Shown here: piece by piece, positions 1 to 9,319 of the stretch
Layout of the letters: each line of letters begins with the position of its first letter
Numbering within the stretch: the stretch's first letter is position 1
Source of the DNA: Glaciecola sp965658765
GTDB lineage: Bacteria > Pseudomonadota > Gammaproteobacteria > Enterobacterales > Alteromonadaceae
Length of the DNA: 64,000 nt
Reading direction: 5' to 3'
Assembly (NCBI GenBank): GCA_965658765.1
Contig: CBFHTO010000010.1
Coordinates: forward strand, 13,172-77,171
Notes under the pieces: generated by a model
Told to the model about the DNA's origin: nothing
The model's database searches: none
What the model saw: the letters and a program-made list of their open reading frames with translations, nothing else
Position numbers and translations under genes: made by a program

Positions 1-375
1 TCAAATACGCCTGAATATACAGCAAACTTTAGCGCAAATTACACTATGGAGACCGATCTAGGCTACTTCATGTTTGTGGCTAATTACTATTATAGAGATG
101 ACTATAATATCGACGAAACCGCAAATAGCTTGTTAAGTCAGGATGGCTATGGGCTTGCTAACTTAAGTGTAACTTGGGAGAGCGAATCTGGAAAATATTA
201 TGGTGGACTGCATGCTAAAAACATTACTGATGAAGAGTATCTAGTAGGCGGTTATCAGTTCGTAACACAGAATGACGATGGCTCTTATACGCCTGGCACG
301 GGTGGTGATAATACCTTGATTGGTTATTATGGCGACCCTCGAACGGTTCATTTAACATTCGGCTATCGTTTCTAA
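1..375 (+). CDS. TonB-dependent receptor, C-terminal fragment
   Basis: The reading frame is open from the first base of the window, so the gene begins upstream. The visible 124 residues alternate aromatic and polar residues as outer-membrane beta-strands do. They contain the NITDEEY segment typical of the last strands of TonB-dependent receptors and end in a terminal Phe (FGYRF), the usual signal for BAM-mediated insertion. Such receptors import siderophores, vitamins or oligosaccharides; the substrate cannot be told from this fragment. A strong terminator follows directly. Confidence 0.85.
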   Translation, partial: SNTPEYTANFSANYTMETDLGYFMFVANYYYRDDYNIDETANSLLSQDGYGLANLSVTWESESGKYYGGLHAKNITDEEYLVGGYQFVTQNDDGSYTPGTGGDNTLIGYYGDPRTVHLTFGYRF

Positions 376-393
376 CTTCAGTTGTGTGTTCCT

Positions 394-418
394 TTGGCGG
401 CTTTGGCCGCCTTTTTCT
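394..418 (+). terminator. Rho-independent terminator of the TonB receptor gene
   Basis: A GGCGGC / GCCGCC stem with a 4-nt loop is followed by a run of five T, 20 bases after the receptor stop codon. Confidence 0.85.
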
Positions 419-473
419 TGCACATGAATAACTGATAAACTACAACACATTACAAAATTTGGTAATTTACAAG

Positions 474-1103
474 ATGCATAAAGTCTTAATAGCTGATGAT
501 CATCCACTGTTTAGAAATGCGCTTAAGCAAGCCTTAGCCAGTCAGTTGACTATGCACGTAATCGAATCTAAGGATTTTGACTCAACGGTAAATTGCTTAA
601 GCACAGATGATGATGTTGACTTACTTTTTTTGGACTTAAATATGCCTGGAAGTACCGGCCTTGCAGGAATATCTGCAATACGGTCTCAATTTCCTAACAC
701 CCTTATTATCGTCGTTTCTGCCGAAGAGCAAGAACAAGTAATACGAAAATGCATGCAACTAGGGGCCAGTGCATTTGTCCCCAAATCGGTTGATTTAGCT
801 GAGATATCTGAGGCAGTTGATACTGTTTTAGATGGACAGCAATGGTTACCGAAAGATTATGAATTATCACAAGACGATCGCGTAGAAAATGAGTTTGTTC
901 AAAAAATTGAACAACTAACACCACATCAACTAAAAGTATTGGGTCTAATCGCTGATGGTTTGTTGAACAAGCAAATTGCATTTGAGTTAAATATTTCAGA
1001 GTCGACGGTCAAACAACATGCGTCAGCCGTCTTGCGCAAACTAGATTGTTACAATAGAACTCAAGCTGGAGTAATGTATAACGATTATATGCGTTTGGAA
1101 TAA
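474..1103 (+). CDS. LuxR/NarL-family response regulator, CrbR-like
   Basis: This is a 209-residue two-component response regulator. The receiver domain (about 3-120) has the acidic pair D8-D9, the phospho-acceptor D54 in LFLDLNMPG, and the conserved Lys at 104 (VPKS). A LuxR-type helix-turn-helix spans about 148-205 (LTPHQLKVLGLIADGLLNKQ, SESTVKQH). The ATG at 474 is preferred over an upstream TTG at 459 because the receiver starts directly as MHKVLIADDHP. A CrbS-like symporter-kinase lies 1.7 kb downstream on the other strand and an acetate-type symporter operon lies further on. In Vibrio the CrbS/CrbR pair controls acetyl-CoA synthetase, so a CrbR role is plausible. It is an inference; acs is not in the window. 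Confidence 0.85.
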   Translation: MHKVLIADDHPLFRNALKQALASQLTMHVIESKDFDSTVNCLSTDDDVDLLFLDLNMPGSTGLAGISAIRSQFPNTLIIVVSAEEQEQVIRKCMQLGASAFVPKSVDLAEISEAVDTVLDGQQWLPKDYELSQDDRVENEFVQKIEQLTPHQLKVLGLIADGLLNKQIAFELNISESTVKQHASAVLRKLDCYNRTQAGVMYNDYMRLE

Positions 1104-1233
1104 AGGCAAAAGCGCTTTAATATTCTACTGCGTTAAGCCTTGAAAATTTGTCTTCCCAAAAAACTAGAGCTAAGCTAAAACGCTGGAATTGTTGTAATGA
1201 TTACATTGGGATAGAAAACAGCTTGGAACATTC

Positions 1234-2283
1234 ATGGATTCAGTCACGCAGCTTGTGCTAGGAGCATCGGTTGGCTATGCAGTACTTGGACCAAAAGTAG
1301 GTCGCAAAGCCGCCTTATACGGTGCGGTTTTAGGAACTTTACCCGATTTAGATGTGTTTATACCATATGGTGGGCCGGTCGAAGATTTCACTTATCATCG
1401 AGGATTTAGCCACTCATTTTTTGTACACCTTTTGGTAAGTCCTATCATTGCTTGGCTCATAACTAAAATTCATCCACTTACTAAAATTCATTACAGAAAA
1501 TGGATTTTGCTCGTATTTTTATCCTTAAGCACGCATGCCCTGCTTGACAGCCTAACCGTATACGGAACTCAGCTGCTGTGGCCTTTAACCGAATATCCCT
1601 TTGGGATATCAAGTTTATTTATTATTGACCCGGGATATACAATATTTTTGCTAGTGGCGGCTGTGATAATATTCTTGCCAATAAAGCTTCGTTCGCGAAT
1701 ATGGATTAACTACTTTGCCTTGTCCTTGAGCACATGCTATGCATTATGGAGCATGGGAGCCAAATACGTAATTGATGAAAAAATAGAAAAAGCACTCGCG
1801 CTACATAGCGCGTCAAAAGGTGTTTATGAAAGTACTCCTGCGCCATTTAACACATTACTATGGCGTGCCATTTCAGTTCATGACGATCATTACTACGAAA
1901 TTTACGCATCCATCTTCGATGACTTTGATCAGGTAAGTATTACGGAGTACGCACACTCTCCTGAATTACTAAATGACATTGAGGGTGAATGGGGTCTTGA
2001 ACGTTTAAAGTGGTTTACAAAAGGTCTTTACTCCGTAAATAAAATAGGAGAGGAAGTGATTTTTTCAGATCTTAGAATGGGAGTAGAGGGAAGCTATGTA
2101 TTTTCCTTTAGAGTCGGGATAATTAAAAATAACAAAGTAATTCCCTCTAATTACGAGCAAATACAAAATAGACCTGATATTAAGCAAATCCCTTATTTTT
2201 TCGACAGAATAAGCGATCCTACTGTGGATTTAAGTCTTAAGGCTCGCAACGCTAACAATATTGAAGATTCTCTACAAGACTAG
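1234..2283 (+). CDS. YdjM/DUF457-type membrane-bound metal-dependent hydrolase
   Basis: The 349-residue protein starts with a run typical of the LexA-regulated YdjM family (DUF457): MDSVTQLVLGASVGYAVLG, then LPDLDV and the His-rich HRGFSHSFF motif thought to bind metal. Several hydrophobic segments fill residues 10-190, and the last 170 residues are soluble. Family members are called inner-membrane metal-dependent hydrolases but the substrate is unknown. The gene stands alone between a response regulator and a convergent VOC gene. The family call is solid, the enzymatic role is not. Confidence 0.8.
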   Translation: MDSVTQLVLGASVGYAVLGPKVGRKAALYGAVLGTLPDLDVFIPYGGPVEDFTYHRGFSHSFFVHLLVSPIIAWLITKIHPLTKIHYRKWILLVFLSLSTHALLDSLTVYGTQLLWPLTEYPFGISSLFIIDPGYTIFLLVAAVIIFLPIKLRSRIWINYFALSLSTCYALWSMGAKYVIDEKIEKALALHSASKGVYESTPAPFNTLLWRAISVHDDHYYEIYASIFDDFDQVSITEYAHSPELLNDIEGEWGLERLKWFTKGLYSVNKIGEEVIFSDLRMGVEGSYVFSFRVGIIKNNKVIPSNYEQIQNRPDIKQIPYFFDRISDPTVDLSLKARNANNIEDSLQD

Positions 2284-2356
2284 TTGGACAAGGTTTTACA
2301 ATGAGAGCGCGTATTATTCACGCATAGCTACAATTAAGCTTGCTTTGAACTCAAAG

Positions 2357-2728
2357 CTAACCTGGTGCTTCTGTCTGTTGCCATAATTCTATTTTTATGC
2401 CGTTTGGGTCAAGTAACCAAGCAAATTTACCGTATCCCTCGTCAACAAAATCGAGTATTTCAACACCTTTGTCTTTAAGTTGTTGAACAAACATCTCTAA
2501 ATCATCAACCCGTAAATTGATCATGAAACCCGCTTTGCTTGGTTCCAAATATTTATTGCTATCAAAATGACTAATCAATGAATACGGTTTTTCATTCTTT
2601 TCTAAAGACCAATCTAACTGGGGTCCGTAATCGCCTGATATACCAAGAGTATCCTTATACCACTGTCGGGTTGCGCTAGGGTCATCAACAATATAAAAAA
2701 CACCACCTAATCCAGTTACTTTTGCCAT
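2357..2728 (-). CDS. VOC (glyoxalase/bleomycin-resistance) family protein
   Basis: A 123-residue single-domain VOC protein: an N-terminal strand GGVFYIVDDPSATRQWYKDT, and a C-terminal strand WLLDPNGIKIELWQQ carrying the metal-ligand Glu typical of the fold. The ATG at 2728 gives the usual family start; an 18-codon extension to 2782 lacks similarity to the fold. VOC proteins bind metals and act as lyases, dioxygenases or resistance proteins; the substrate here is unknown. It shares the minus strand with the downstream kinase operon end but is separately spaced. Confidence 0.8.
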   Translation of the reverse strand: MAKVTGLGGVFYIVDDPSATRQWYKDTLGISGDYGPQLDWSLEKNEKPYSLISHFDSNKYLEPSKAGFMINLRVDDLEMFVQQLKDKGVEILDFVDEGYGKFAWLLDPNGIKIELWQQTEAPG

Positions 2729-2823
2729 TTTTATAGCTCTCATACATGTTATACATTGAATTAAATAACGAAATAAGGACAAATACCACCTTTATGTTTA
2801 TGCGGGTCTGCGTTTTCCGGAAA

Positions 2824-5800
2824 CTAGCTGAGGTGCTTTTGAATTAGTCTTTTTAGGGCAGCTTGCTTTATTGGCTTAGGAAGATAAAGCATATTTAATT
2901 CGTACGCGGCTTCTTGTATTTCTTCACTTCTATCTGCACTGCTTAAGATATTCAGCTTAGCTCTCTGTTTTAACGCGACCAATTGTTTTAATACTGAAAT
3001 GCCAGTATCACCGCTGTTGAGGTGGTAGTCCGCAACCATAATGTCAAAAGGATGTTTTAATGCTATGGCACTCTTTTGATCAGAGGCTACTTCTACCGTT
3101 GCCCCCCATGTAGTAAGAAGTGTGTAAAGAGCTTGAGAAACTGCTTCGTCATTTTCAAGAGCCAGAACTCTATACCCTTTTAAGAACTCAGGGTTATTAA
3201 GTGCGATAGGCCGCCTCACTGCCACTGAATTTGTATTTGAATTACCTTGTTGTCGCTGAAGCGTCAAAGAAAAACTAGATCCTTTACCAAGCTTTGAACG
3301 CAGTTGAATAGGAATGTTTAACAGTTGACTAATTCTTTCGACGATCGTTAAACCCAAACCTAGGCCTTGGTGCTCATCATTCGGATTTAAACGTTGAAAT
3401 TCATTAAAAATTTTCTGTTGGTATTGCTCTGCTATACCGGTACCAGAGTCAGCAACAACAAGCTCTAATTTATGCTTCCCCTTGTTTCGTACACCAATGA
3501 CTACTTTACCGTTATGCGTGTAGCGAATCGCATTTGAAATTAAGTTTTGTAGGATGCGAGACAAAAGACGACGGTCTGTGCAAACCCAAGCAGAGCTTTT
3601 TACATAGGTCAGAGTTATATTTTTTTGAGCAGCGAAGACACTAAACTCTTTCTGCAGATTGGCGAGAACTTCATGAAGGGCAAAGGTTTGAACATTTGGC
3701 GTGATCCTCTTATTTTCTAATTTTGTCATTTCAATCAGCATGTTTAATAAGGACTCTGCGTTTTCCAGAGAATTGATCACGTTTTGAATCAACTCTTGCT
3801 GCTGTTGCTCTAACTGTTGTAAATCTTGTTGCATTCCTTCTTTTACCAGAGTTTTTGGATTGTCCTTCGGGCTTGCAAGGCCTTTCAGCATTTTATCTGC
3901 TAGCATAGAAGCAAACAGAGACGCTGCATTTAATGGCTGAACCAAGTCATGACTCGTGGCAGCTAAAAACTTTGTTTTACTTACGTTAGCATGCTCTGCT
4001 TCAGTCTTTGCTTGTTCGAGTTGTTTGGTCCGCACCGCCACACGTTCTTCGAGCTCGGTTTTTGCCTCTTCTAGTTGATTTTGAATTTCGATATATTCGC
4101 TGATATCTGAATAGCAGGTGATAAAACCTCCCGCGGGAAGCGGGTTACCAGAAATTTCAACAACCTTGTCAAATAGTTGAGGCCTTACTACTTTGTACGA
4201 GCGTCCCTGGACCATGTTTTGAATGCGTTTTTCAATTTCTCTTTCGGCAGGTAAATCTCCAAAAAACCCTCTCTCGGCATTAAATTCTAGAATAGAAAGG
4301 ATCGGTTTTCCGACGTGCAAAAAGTCTTTGGGGTAGTTAAACAAGCGCTCATAAATATCATTCCATGCGACTAAGCGAAGTTCAGCGTCTATCACACTCA
4401 CACCGAGGGGTAGATGAGTGATAGACGCTTGTAATATTTCTTTGTTGAACTGGAAATCACGACCCGCTTGCTCAACTAGGTCTCCCATATTGTTAATCGA
4501 TGATTGACGATGGTCTGATATTGCGTTGAGCAAAATCCTAGCGCTAGCCCGTCCCATATGGGACGACAACAGACTTTCTGCTTGCACAACGATTGAATCA
4601 GGTACTGTTTGTTCCGGTTCTTTGCTGAAAAAACGTGTTTGAGTATCGAATGTCTTTGTAACCTCTTTTGGTAGTAAGCGATCTGTCAGTCTTTTTAAAT
4701 CAACAAAACGAATAATAAAATCACTACTTTTTAGGATACTACTTGCAAATGGGTTTGGTGCACCGTTAAAGCTTAGTTTTGAAATTAAAGCAGTACACAA
4801 TAGATTGGCCGATAAGGCAGTAAACAATACAAAGGCAATTTGATTTCCATCGAGCCCTGTGATCCCAGAAGATGCTGCTGCGATTGCGGGGTAGAGCATC
4901 GCAAAAATAATAATTGAAACCCCTACAATAATGCCGCTCAATGCACCGGCTAAGTTAGTTTTTCGCCAATAAATACCAAGCACGATTGCGGGGAAGGTTT
5001 GCGATAACAATGAAATTGAAATGGTACCGGTTTCAACGAGGGTTGTACTTTGGCTAATGTTTTTGTGATACCAATATGCGATCCCCATCATAACTAAAAT
5101 AGTCGCTTGTCTTATTCTAAGAATTTGATCTGCGCTAAGTCGATCTGATAATTGTTGATTTCCCCTTAAATGCAGCCATAAAGGTGTTATAAGACTGCTC
5201 GCCATCATATTGCCTAAGGCAAGTGTCGCAATGATTACCATACTGCTTGAAGCCGCCAGACCTCCCAGAAACGCAACAATAGTTAGCGCTTTGTTTTCAT
5301 AAAAAATCGGAAATGCAAGAACATAACTGTCGGTCGAGAAGAGGAGAGACTTAGTAGGATCAGAGAACGCGATACTACCTCCTAATGCAATGGGCAGGAT
5401 AAATAAAGACATGGCAATTAAATATAAAGGAAAGAGCCACCTAGCTTGATTGAGCTCGTTTATGTTTTTGAATTCTACAAAATTCACATGAAACTGCCTC
5501 GGCAAACAGAACATAGAACCAACACCTAGTATTACGTGACTTAAATAAATCCAAATAGCGAAGGGTTTTTCGATGATGCTCCTGGTATCTTTGTTGTTCA
5601 AACTTTGTTCCAGTAAATCTACTAGGCCATCAAAAACGCCATAAACGACGAAGATACCGACTGCACATAAACCAAATAATTTCACCAACGACTGAACAGC
5701 AATAGTCAGCATTAGGCCTGAATTTCTGCTGGCTAAATTCATCTGTCTTGCACCGAAGTATATAGCAAACAAAGCCATTGCTACCGTGACATAAAGGCTA

Positions 5801-6252
5801 ATTGAGTTTGAAGCTTCTGATGAATCACGAATCAGCAAGTTGATGGCAAGTGTTATAGCGTCTAATTGCAAGGCAATATAGGGAATCACTCCAATAAAAC
5901 ATATACTGGTGACCAATAGTGCAATGACATTTGAGTGTTTGAATCTAATCGAGAGTAATTCGGCAATAGATGTGATGTTGTATTTTTGGCAAATATTCGC
6001 AAGGCGCACCACCAACTTAAAACCAAATACCATGACTAGAATAATTCCTAGATAGGTTGGTACAAGGGGCCATCCAAACTGAGCTGCTTGTGTTGTGGTA
6101 CCGAAGAACGCCCATGATGTGCAATGCACGCCCAGTGCTAATGAATACACAGGTTTTGGAAGATGCGTGAGCTTTTCACCTGCTGAAGCGACCAGAAAGA
6201 TGAAAGTTATGTAGCTCAGAGTGATGGCGATGAGCGCCCAAATTGAAAACAT
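2824..6252 (-). CDS. Sodium:solute symporter / PAS / hybrid histidine kinase, CrbS-like
   Basis: This 1142-residue fusion has an SLC5/SSS symporter-type membrane domain (residues 1 to about 500, more than ten hydrophobic helices). A PAS domain follows (about 610-710), then a coiled-coil linker, a HisKA box with the phospho-acceptor His near 769 (SHDLVQPLNAA), a HATPase domain (NAIRYTHNG near 907; GTGIAEQ) and a C-terminal receiver (about 1020-1140) with Asp in VADYHL. The layout is that of CrbS/MxtR/CbrA-type sensors that couple solute sensing to signalling. Its likely partner is the LuxR-type regulator at 474. It is transcribed divergently from grpE. Whether the symporter module transports or only senses cannot be told. 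Confidence 0.9.
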   Translation of the reverse strand: MFSIWALIAITLSYITFIFLVASAGEKLTHLPKPVYSLALGVHCTSWAFFGTTTQAAQFGWPLVPTYLGIILVMVFGFKLVVRLANICQKYNITSIAELLSIRFKHSNVIALLVTSICFIGVIPYIALQLDAITLAINLLIRDSSEASNSISLYVTVAMALFAIYFGARQMNLASRNSGLMLTIAVQSLVKLFGLCAVGIFVVYGVFDGLVDLLEQSLNNKDTRSIIEKPFAIWIYLSHVILGVGSMFCLPRQFHVNFVEFKNINELNQARWLFPLYLIAMSLFILPIALGGSIAFSDPTKSLLFSTDSYVLAFPIFYENKALTIVAFLGGLAASSSMVIIATLALGNMMASSLITPLWLHLRGNQQLSDRLSADQILRIRQATILVMMGIAYWYHKNISQSTTLVETGTISISLLSQTFPAIVLGIYWRKTNLAGALSGIIVGVSIIIFAMLYPAIAAASSGITGLDGNQIAFVLFTALSANLLCTALISKLSFNGAPNPFASSILKSSDFIIRFVDLKRLTDRLLPKEVTKTFDTQTRFFSKEPEQTVPDSIVVQAESLLSSHMGRASARILLNAISDHRQSSINNMGDLVEQAGRDFQFNKEILQASITHLPLGVSVIDAELRLVAWNDIYERLFNYPKDFLHVGKPILSILEFNAERGFFGDLPAEREIEKRIQNMVQGRSYKVVRPQLFDKVVEISGNPLPAGGFITCYSDISEYIEIQNQLEEAKTELEERVAVRTKQLEQAKTEAEHANVSKTKFLAATSHDLVQPLNAASLFASMLADKMLKGLASPKDNPKTLVKEGMQQDLQQLEQQQQELIQNVINSLENAESLLNMLIEMTKLENKRITPNVQTFALHEVLANLQKEFSVFAAQKNITLTYVKSSAWVCTDRRLLSRILQNLISNAIRYTHNGKVVIGVRNKGKHKLELVVADSGTGIAEQYQQKIFNEFQRLNPNDEHQGLGLGLTIVERISQLLNIPIQLRSKLGKGSSFSLTLQRQQGNSNTNSVAVRRPIALNNPEFLKGYRVLALENDEAVSQALYTLLTTWGATVEVASDQKSAIALKHPFDIMVADYHLNSGDTGISVLKQLVALKQRAKLNILSSADRSEEIQEAAYELNMLYLPKPIKQAALKRLIQKHLS

Positions 6253-6298
6253 ATTTATTATTCTTATCTTTTAGGAACAAAAAAATCGCTAAATTAAA

Positions 6299-6326
6299 CT
6301 TGAAGCGAGAAAAACCATCCCCATTA
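6299..6326 (+). promoter_or_regulatory. Sigma-32 heat-shock promoter of grpE
   Basis: The -35 element CTTGAAG and the -10 element CCCCATTA are separated by exactly 13 bases and match the enterobacterial RpoH consensus almost perfectly. The element lies about 55 bases before the grpE start. Confidence 0.85.
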
Positions 6327-6380
6327 TAGCCGTCATTGAAGATGATCACATATTGAAAACACACCGATGTGGAGCAAGCA

Positions 6381-7061
6381 ATGAATCAAGATAATGCTTC
6401 TAATAACGAAAAAGCGCAAGAAGATGTATCGCAAACTGCTGCGGCAGAACAGGAAGCTTTGAACGAGCATGAAAATTCAAGCGTTCAAGCTGACTCGTCA
6501 CAAAGCGAAGAACAAGAATTCTTGAACAGTGAAGACGTTCAAGAAGGCTTTGACTGGAAAATCTATGCAGACGAGCTTGAGTCTAAGTTGACGTCAGCCG
6601 AGGCGAAAATTGAATCTCAAAAAGACGCTGTGCTAAGAGCCAAAGCAGAAAGTGAAAATGCTAAGCGACGCGCTGAGATGGAAATCGACAAAGCGCGTAA
6701 ATTTGCTCTTGAAAAGTTCGCGGGAGACCTTTTAAGTGTGGTAGATAATTTAGAGCGGGCGACTCAAGCAGCAGATGCTGAGAACGAAGCAATAAAGCCA
6801 CTTTTAGAAGGCATTGAGCTTACGCAAAAAGGTTTTTTAAGTACGTTTGAAAAATTTGGTGTGCAAACGCTTGACCCGCAAGGAGAGCCTTTCAATCCGG
6901 ACCATCATCAAGCGATGTCGATGCAAGAATCGGCAGATGTACCTCCCAATACGGTCATAGCGGTAATGCAAAAAGGTTACTTGCTTAATGGTCGTTTGTT
7001 GCGTCCGGCAATGGTAATGGTATCTCGCGCGTCAAGCAGTGGTGTAGATACTCAAGCATAG
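6381..7061 (+). CDS. grpE: Nucleotide exchange factor GrpE
   Basis: A 226-residue GrpE, the exchange factor that releases ADP from DnaK. It has an acidic disordered N-terminus (about 1-60), a long coiled coil (about 60-130) and a C-terminal beta domain ending in GYLLNGRLLRPAMVMVS, the family signature. The ATG at 6381 is chosen over a GTG at 6369 because a GGAG ribosome site sits six bases before it and overlaps the GTG codon. The gene is followed by dnaK and dnaJ, completing the chaperone team, and has its own RpoH-type promoter. Confidence 0.97.
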   Translation: MNQDNASNNEKAQEDVSQTAAAEQEALNEHENSSVQADSSQSEEQEFLNSEDVQEGFDWKIYADELESKLTSAEAKIESQKDAVLRAKAESENAKRRAEMEIDKARKFALEKFAGDLLSVVDNLERATQAADAENEAIKPLLEGIELTQKGFLSTFEKFGVQTLDPQGEPFNPDHHQAMSMQESADVPPNTVIAVMQKGYLLNGRLLRPAMVMVSRASSSGVDTQA

Positions 7062-7106
7062 ATTTAAAGCGACAAATGAGGTGTTTAAAATTTTCTTTAA
7101 TCACCT

Positions 7107-7134
7107 ATTGAAAACAGGGTCAATAGCCCCACAT
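7107..7134 (+). promoter_or_regulatory. Sigma-32 heat-shock promoter of dnaK
   Basis: ATTGAAA and CCCCACAT are separated by 13 bases, the same spacing as the grpE promoter and close to the RpoH consensus. The element lies about 45 bases before the dnaK start codon. Confidence 0.75.
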
Positions 7135-7179
7135 CTTTAACAACAAAAGATATGTTTAAAAAGATTTCGGAGATATAAA

Positions 7180-9108
7180 ATGGGTAGAATAATCGGCATA
7201 GACTTAGGCACAACAAATTCATGTGTTGCCGTACTCGATGGTAAAAGCGCAAAAGTAATCGAAAACGCAGAGGGTGACCGCACCACGCCTTCGATTATTG
7301 CCTACACTGAAGACGGTGAGACACTTGTTGGGCAGCCGGCAAAACGTCAAGCAGTAACAAACCCTAAAAACACTTTGTTTGCGATTAAGCGTTTGATTGG
7401 TCGCAGATTTGAAGACAAAGAAGTTCAGCGAGACATCGACATCATGCCGTTTTCAATTATGAAAGCGGATAATGGTGACGCGTGGGTTGAAGCTAATAGT
7501 AAAAAGATGGCACCACCACAGATTTCGGCTGAAGTGTTAGAGAAAATGAAAAAGACCGCCGAAGATTATCTTGGTGAAGAAGTCACGGGCGCTGTCATTA
7601 CGGTACCTGCGTACTTCAACGATTCGCAGCGCCAAGCGACGAAAGACGCTGGACGCATCGCGGGATTAGAAGTAAAACGAATCATTAACGAACCAACCGC
7701 TGCTGCTTTAGCGTACGGAATGGACAAAAACAAGGGTAATAATACCGTAGCGGTTTATGACCTTGGTGGTGGTACTTTTGATATTTCAATCATCGAAATT
7801 GATGAAGTCGATGGCGAGCATACGTTTGAAGTACTAGCAACAAACGGTGATACTCACTTAGGTGGTGAAGATTTCGATAACAGAATGATCAACTACTTAG
7901 TGGATGAGTTTAAAAAGGATCAAGGCTTCGATTTACGAAAAGATCCATTAGCTATGCAGCGTTTAAAAGAAGCGGGTGAAAAAGCGAAGATTGAGCTATC
8001 GTCTGCACAACAGACTGAAGTTAATTTACCGTACATAACTGCGGATGCTTCTGGTCCTAAGCACTTAGCGATTAAAGTTACGCGTGCAAAACTTGAGTCA
8101 TTAGTTGAAGATTTAGTTAAGCAATCCTTAGAGCCTCTAAAACAAGCACTTTCGGATGCAGATCTTAGTGTAGGTGAAATTGACGATATTATCTTAGTTG
8201 GTGGCCAAACGCGCATGCCACTGGTGCAAAAATACGTAACTGATTTCTTCGGAAAAGAACCACGCAAAGACGTAAACCCTGACGAAGCTGTAGCGGTTGG
8301 TGCAGCCATACAGGGCGGTGTATTAGCTGGTGATGTCAAGGATGTATTATTGCTAGACGTAACACCTCTCTCGCTAGGTATCGAGACAATGGGTGGTGTG
8401 ATGACGGCCTTGATTGAGAAAAATACAACTGTACCAACTAAGAAGTCACAGGTATTCTCAACGGCTGAAGATAACCAGTCAGCGGTAACTGTGCATGTAT
8501 TGCAGGGTGAGCGCAAACAAGCGGGTGGAAACAAGTCACTGGGACAATTTAATTTAGAAGGTATACGTCCTGCTCAGCGCGGTACTCCACAAATTGAGGT
8601 TACCTTTGACATTGATGCTGATGGTATTTTACATGTGTCTGCGAAAGACAAAGACACAGGCAAGGAACAAAAAATCACTATCAAAGCATCTTCGGGTTTA
8701 AGCGAAGACGAAATCAATCAAATGGTACAAGATGCAGAAGCTAATAAAGATGCTGACGCTAAGTTTGAGGAACTCGTGCAAGCCCGTAACCAAGCTGATG
8801 GTATGATTCATGCGACGCGTACGCAGCTTGAAGAAGCAAGCGACGCAATTAGTGCGGATGATAAGAGTAAGATTGAAGAAGCCTTAAACGAACTGGAAGC
8901 CGCGCGCAAAGGCGAAGACAAAGAAGCAATTGAAGCGAAAAGCCAAGCGGTTATCGAGGCATCTGCGCCATTGATGCAAGCGGCACAAGCAAAAGCTCAA
9001 GCACAGGGTGCTGAAGCGGGTGCTCAAACAGAGGGCGCTTCTGATAATGGTTCTGCTGAAGACGTAGTTGACGCTGAATTTGAAGAAGTCAAAGACGACA
9101 AGAAATAA
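7180..9108 (+). CDS. dnaK: Molecular chaperone DnaK (Hsp70)
   Basis: The 642-residue protein is a full-length Hsp70. The ATPase domain carries IGIDLGTTNSC at the N-terminus, the phosphate loop VYDLGGGTFD and VGGQTRMP. The substrate-binding domain (about 390-505) is followed by a helical lid and an Ala/Gln-rich tail ending in EEVKDDKK. A GGAG-type ribosome site (CGGAGATATAAA) precedes the ATG. It works with GrpE and DnaJ encoded on either side. Confidence 0.99.
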   Translation: MGRIIGIDLGTTNSCVAVLDGKSAKVIENAEGDRTTPSIIAYTEDGETLVGQPAKRQAVTNPKNTLFAIKRLIGRRFEDKEVQRDIDIMPFSIMKADNGDAWVEANSKKMAPPQISAEVLEKMKKTAEDYLGEEVTGAVITVPAYFNDSQRQATKDAGRIAGLEVKRIINEPTAAALAYGMDKNKGNNTVAVYDLGGGTFDISIIEIDEVDGEHTFEVLATNGDTHLGGEDFDNRMINYLVDEFKKDQGFDLRKDPLAMQRLKEAGEKAKIELSSAQQTEVNLPYITADASGPKHLAIKVTRAKLESLVEDLVKQSLEPLKQALSDADLSVGEIDDIILVGGQTRMPLVQKYVTDFFGKEPRKDVNPDEAVAVGAAIQGGVLAGDVKDVLLLDVTPLSLGIETMGGVMTALIEKNTTVPTKKSQVFSTAEDNQSAVTVHVLQGERKQAGGNKSLGQFNLEGIRPAQRGTPQIEVTFDIDADGILHVSAKDKDTGKEQKITIKASSGLSEDEINQMVQDAEANKDADAKFEELVQARNQADGMIHATRTQLEEASDAISADDKSKIEEALNELEAARKGEDKEAIEAKSQAVIEASAPLMQAAQAKAQAQGAEAGAQTEGASDNGSAEDVVDAEFEEVKDDKK

Positions 9109-9127
9109 GCCTTGTCTTGACCGAGTT

Positions 9128-9199
9128 CATCTTAATTGTACGCATTAAGATGATGGATATTAAGTAGGGCGCAACTCTCAACAGGAGTTGCGCCTTTCT
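9128..9199 (+). terminator. Two hairpins between dnaK and dnaJ, the second a terminator
   Basis: The first hairpin has perfect 9-base arms CATCTTAAT / ATTAAGATG (9128-9136 and 9144-9152) and no T-run. The second has perfect 10-base arms GGCGCAACTC / GAGTTGCGCC (9168-9177 and 9185-9194), followed by TTTCTT, and looks like an intrinsic terminator. It would reduce readthrough from dnaK into dnaJ. Confidence 0.75.
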
Positions 9200-9319
9200 T
9201 GAGTTGTATAAGTAAGATTCCAGCAGTATGCGCTGCAGTTTTTTTAAATGTTGCGCGACAATAACCTAGTTTAGGCAATGACCATTGCCACTATTAAACT
9301 GAGTCACAATGGGTGGTTT

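Noticed and set aside
6369..6380. Upstream GTG start of grpE
   Set aside because: The GTG overlaps the GGAG ribosome site that serves the ATG at 6381.
7920..8534. 204-codon open frame on the minus strand of dnaK
   Set aside because: Antisense shadow of a highly conserved gene; no ribosome site and Ser/Pro/Thr-rich composition typical of a non-coding frame.
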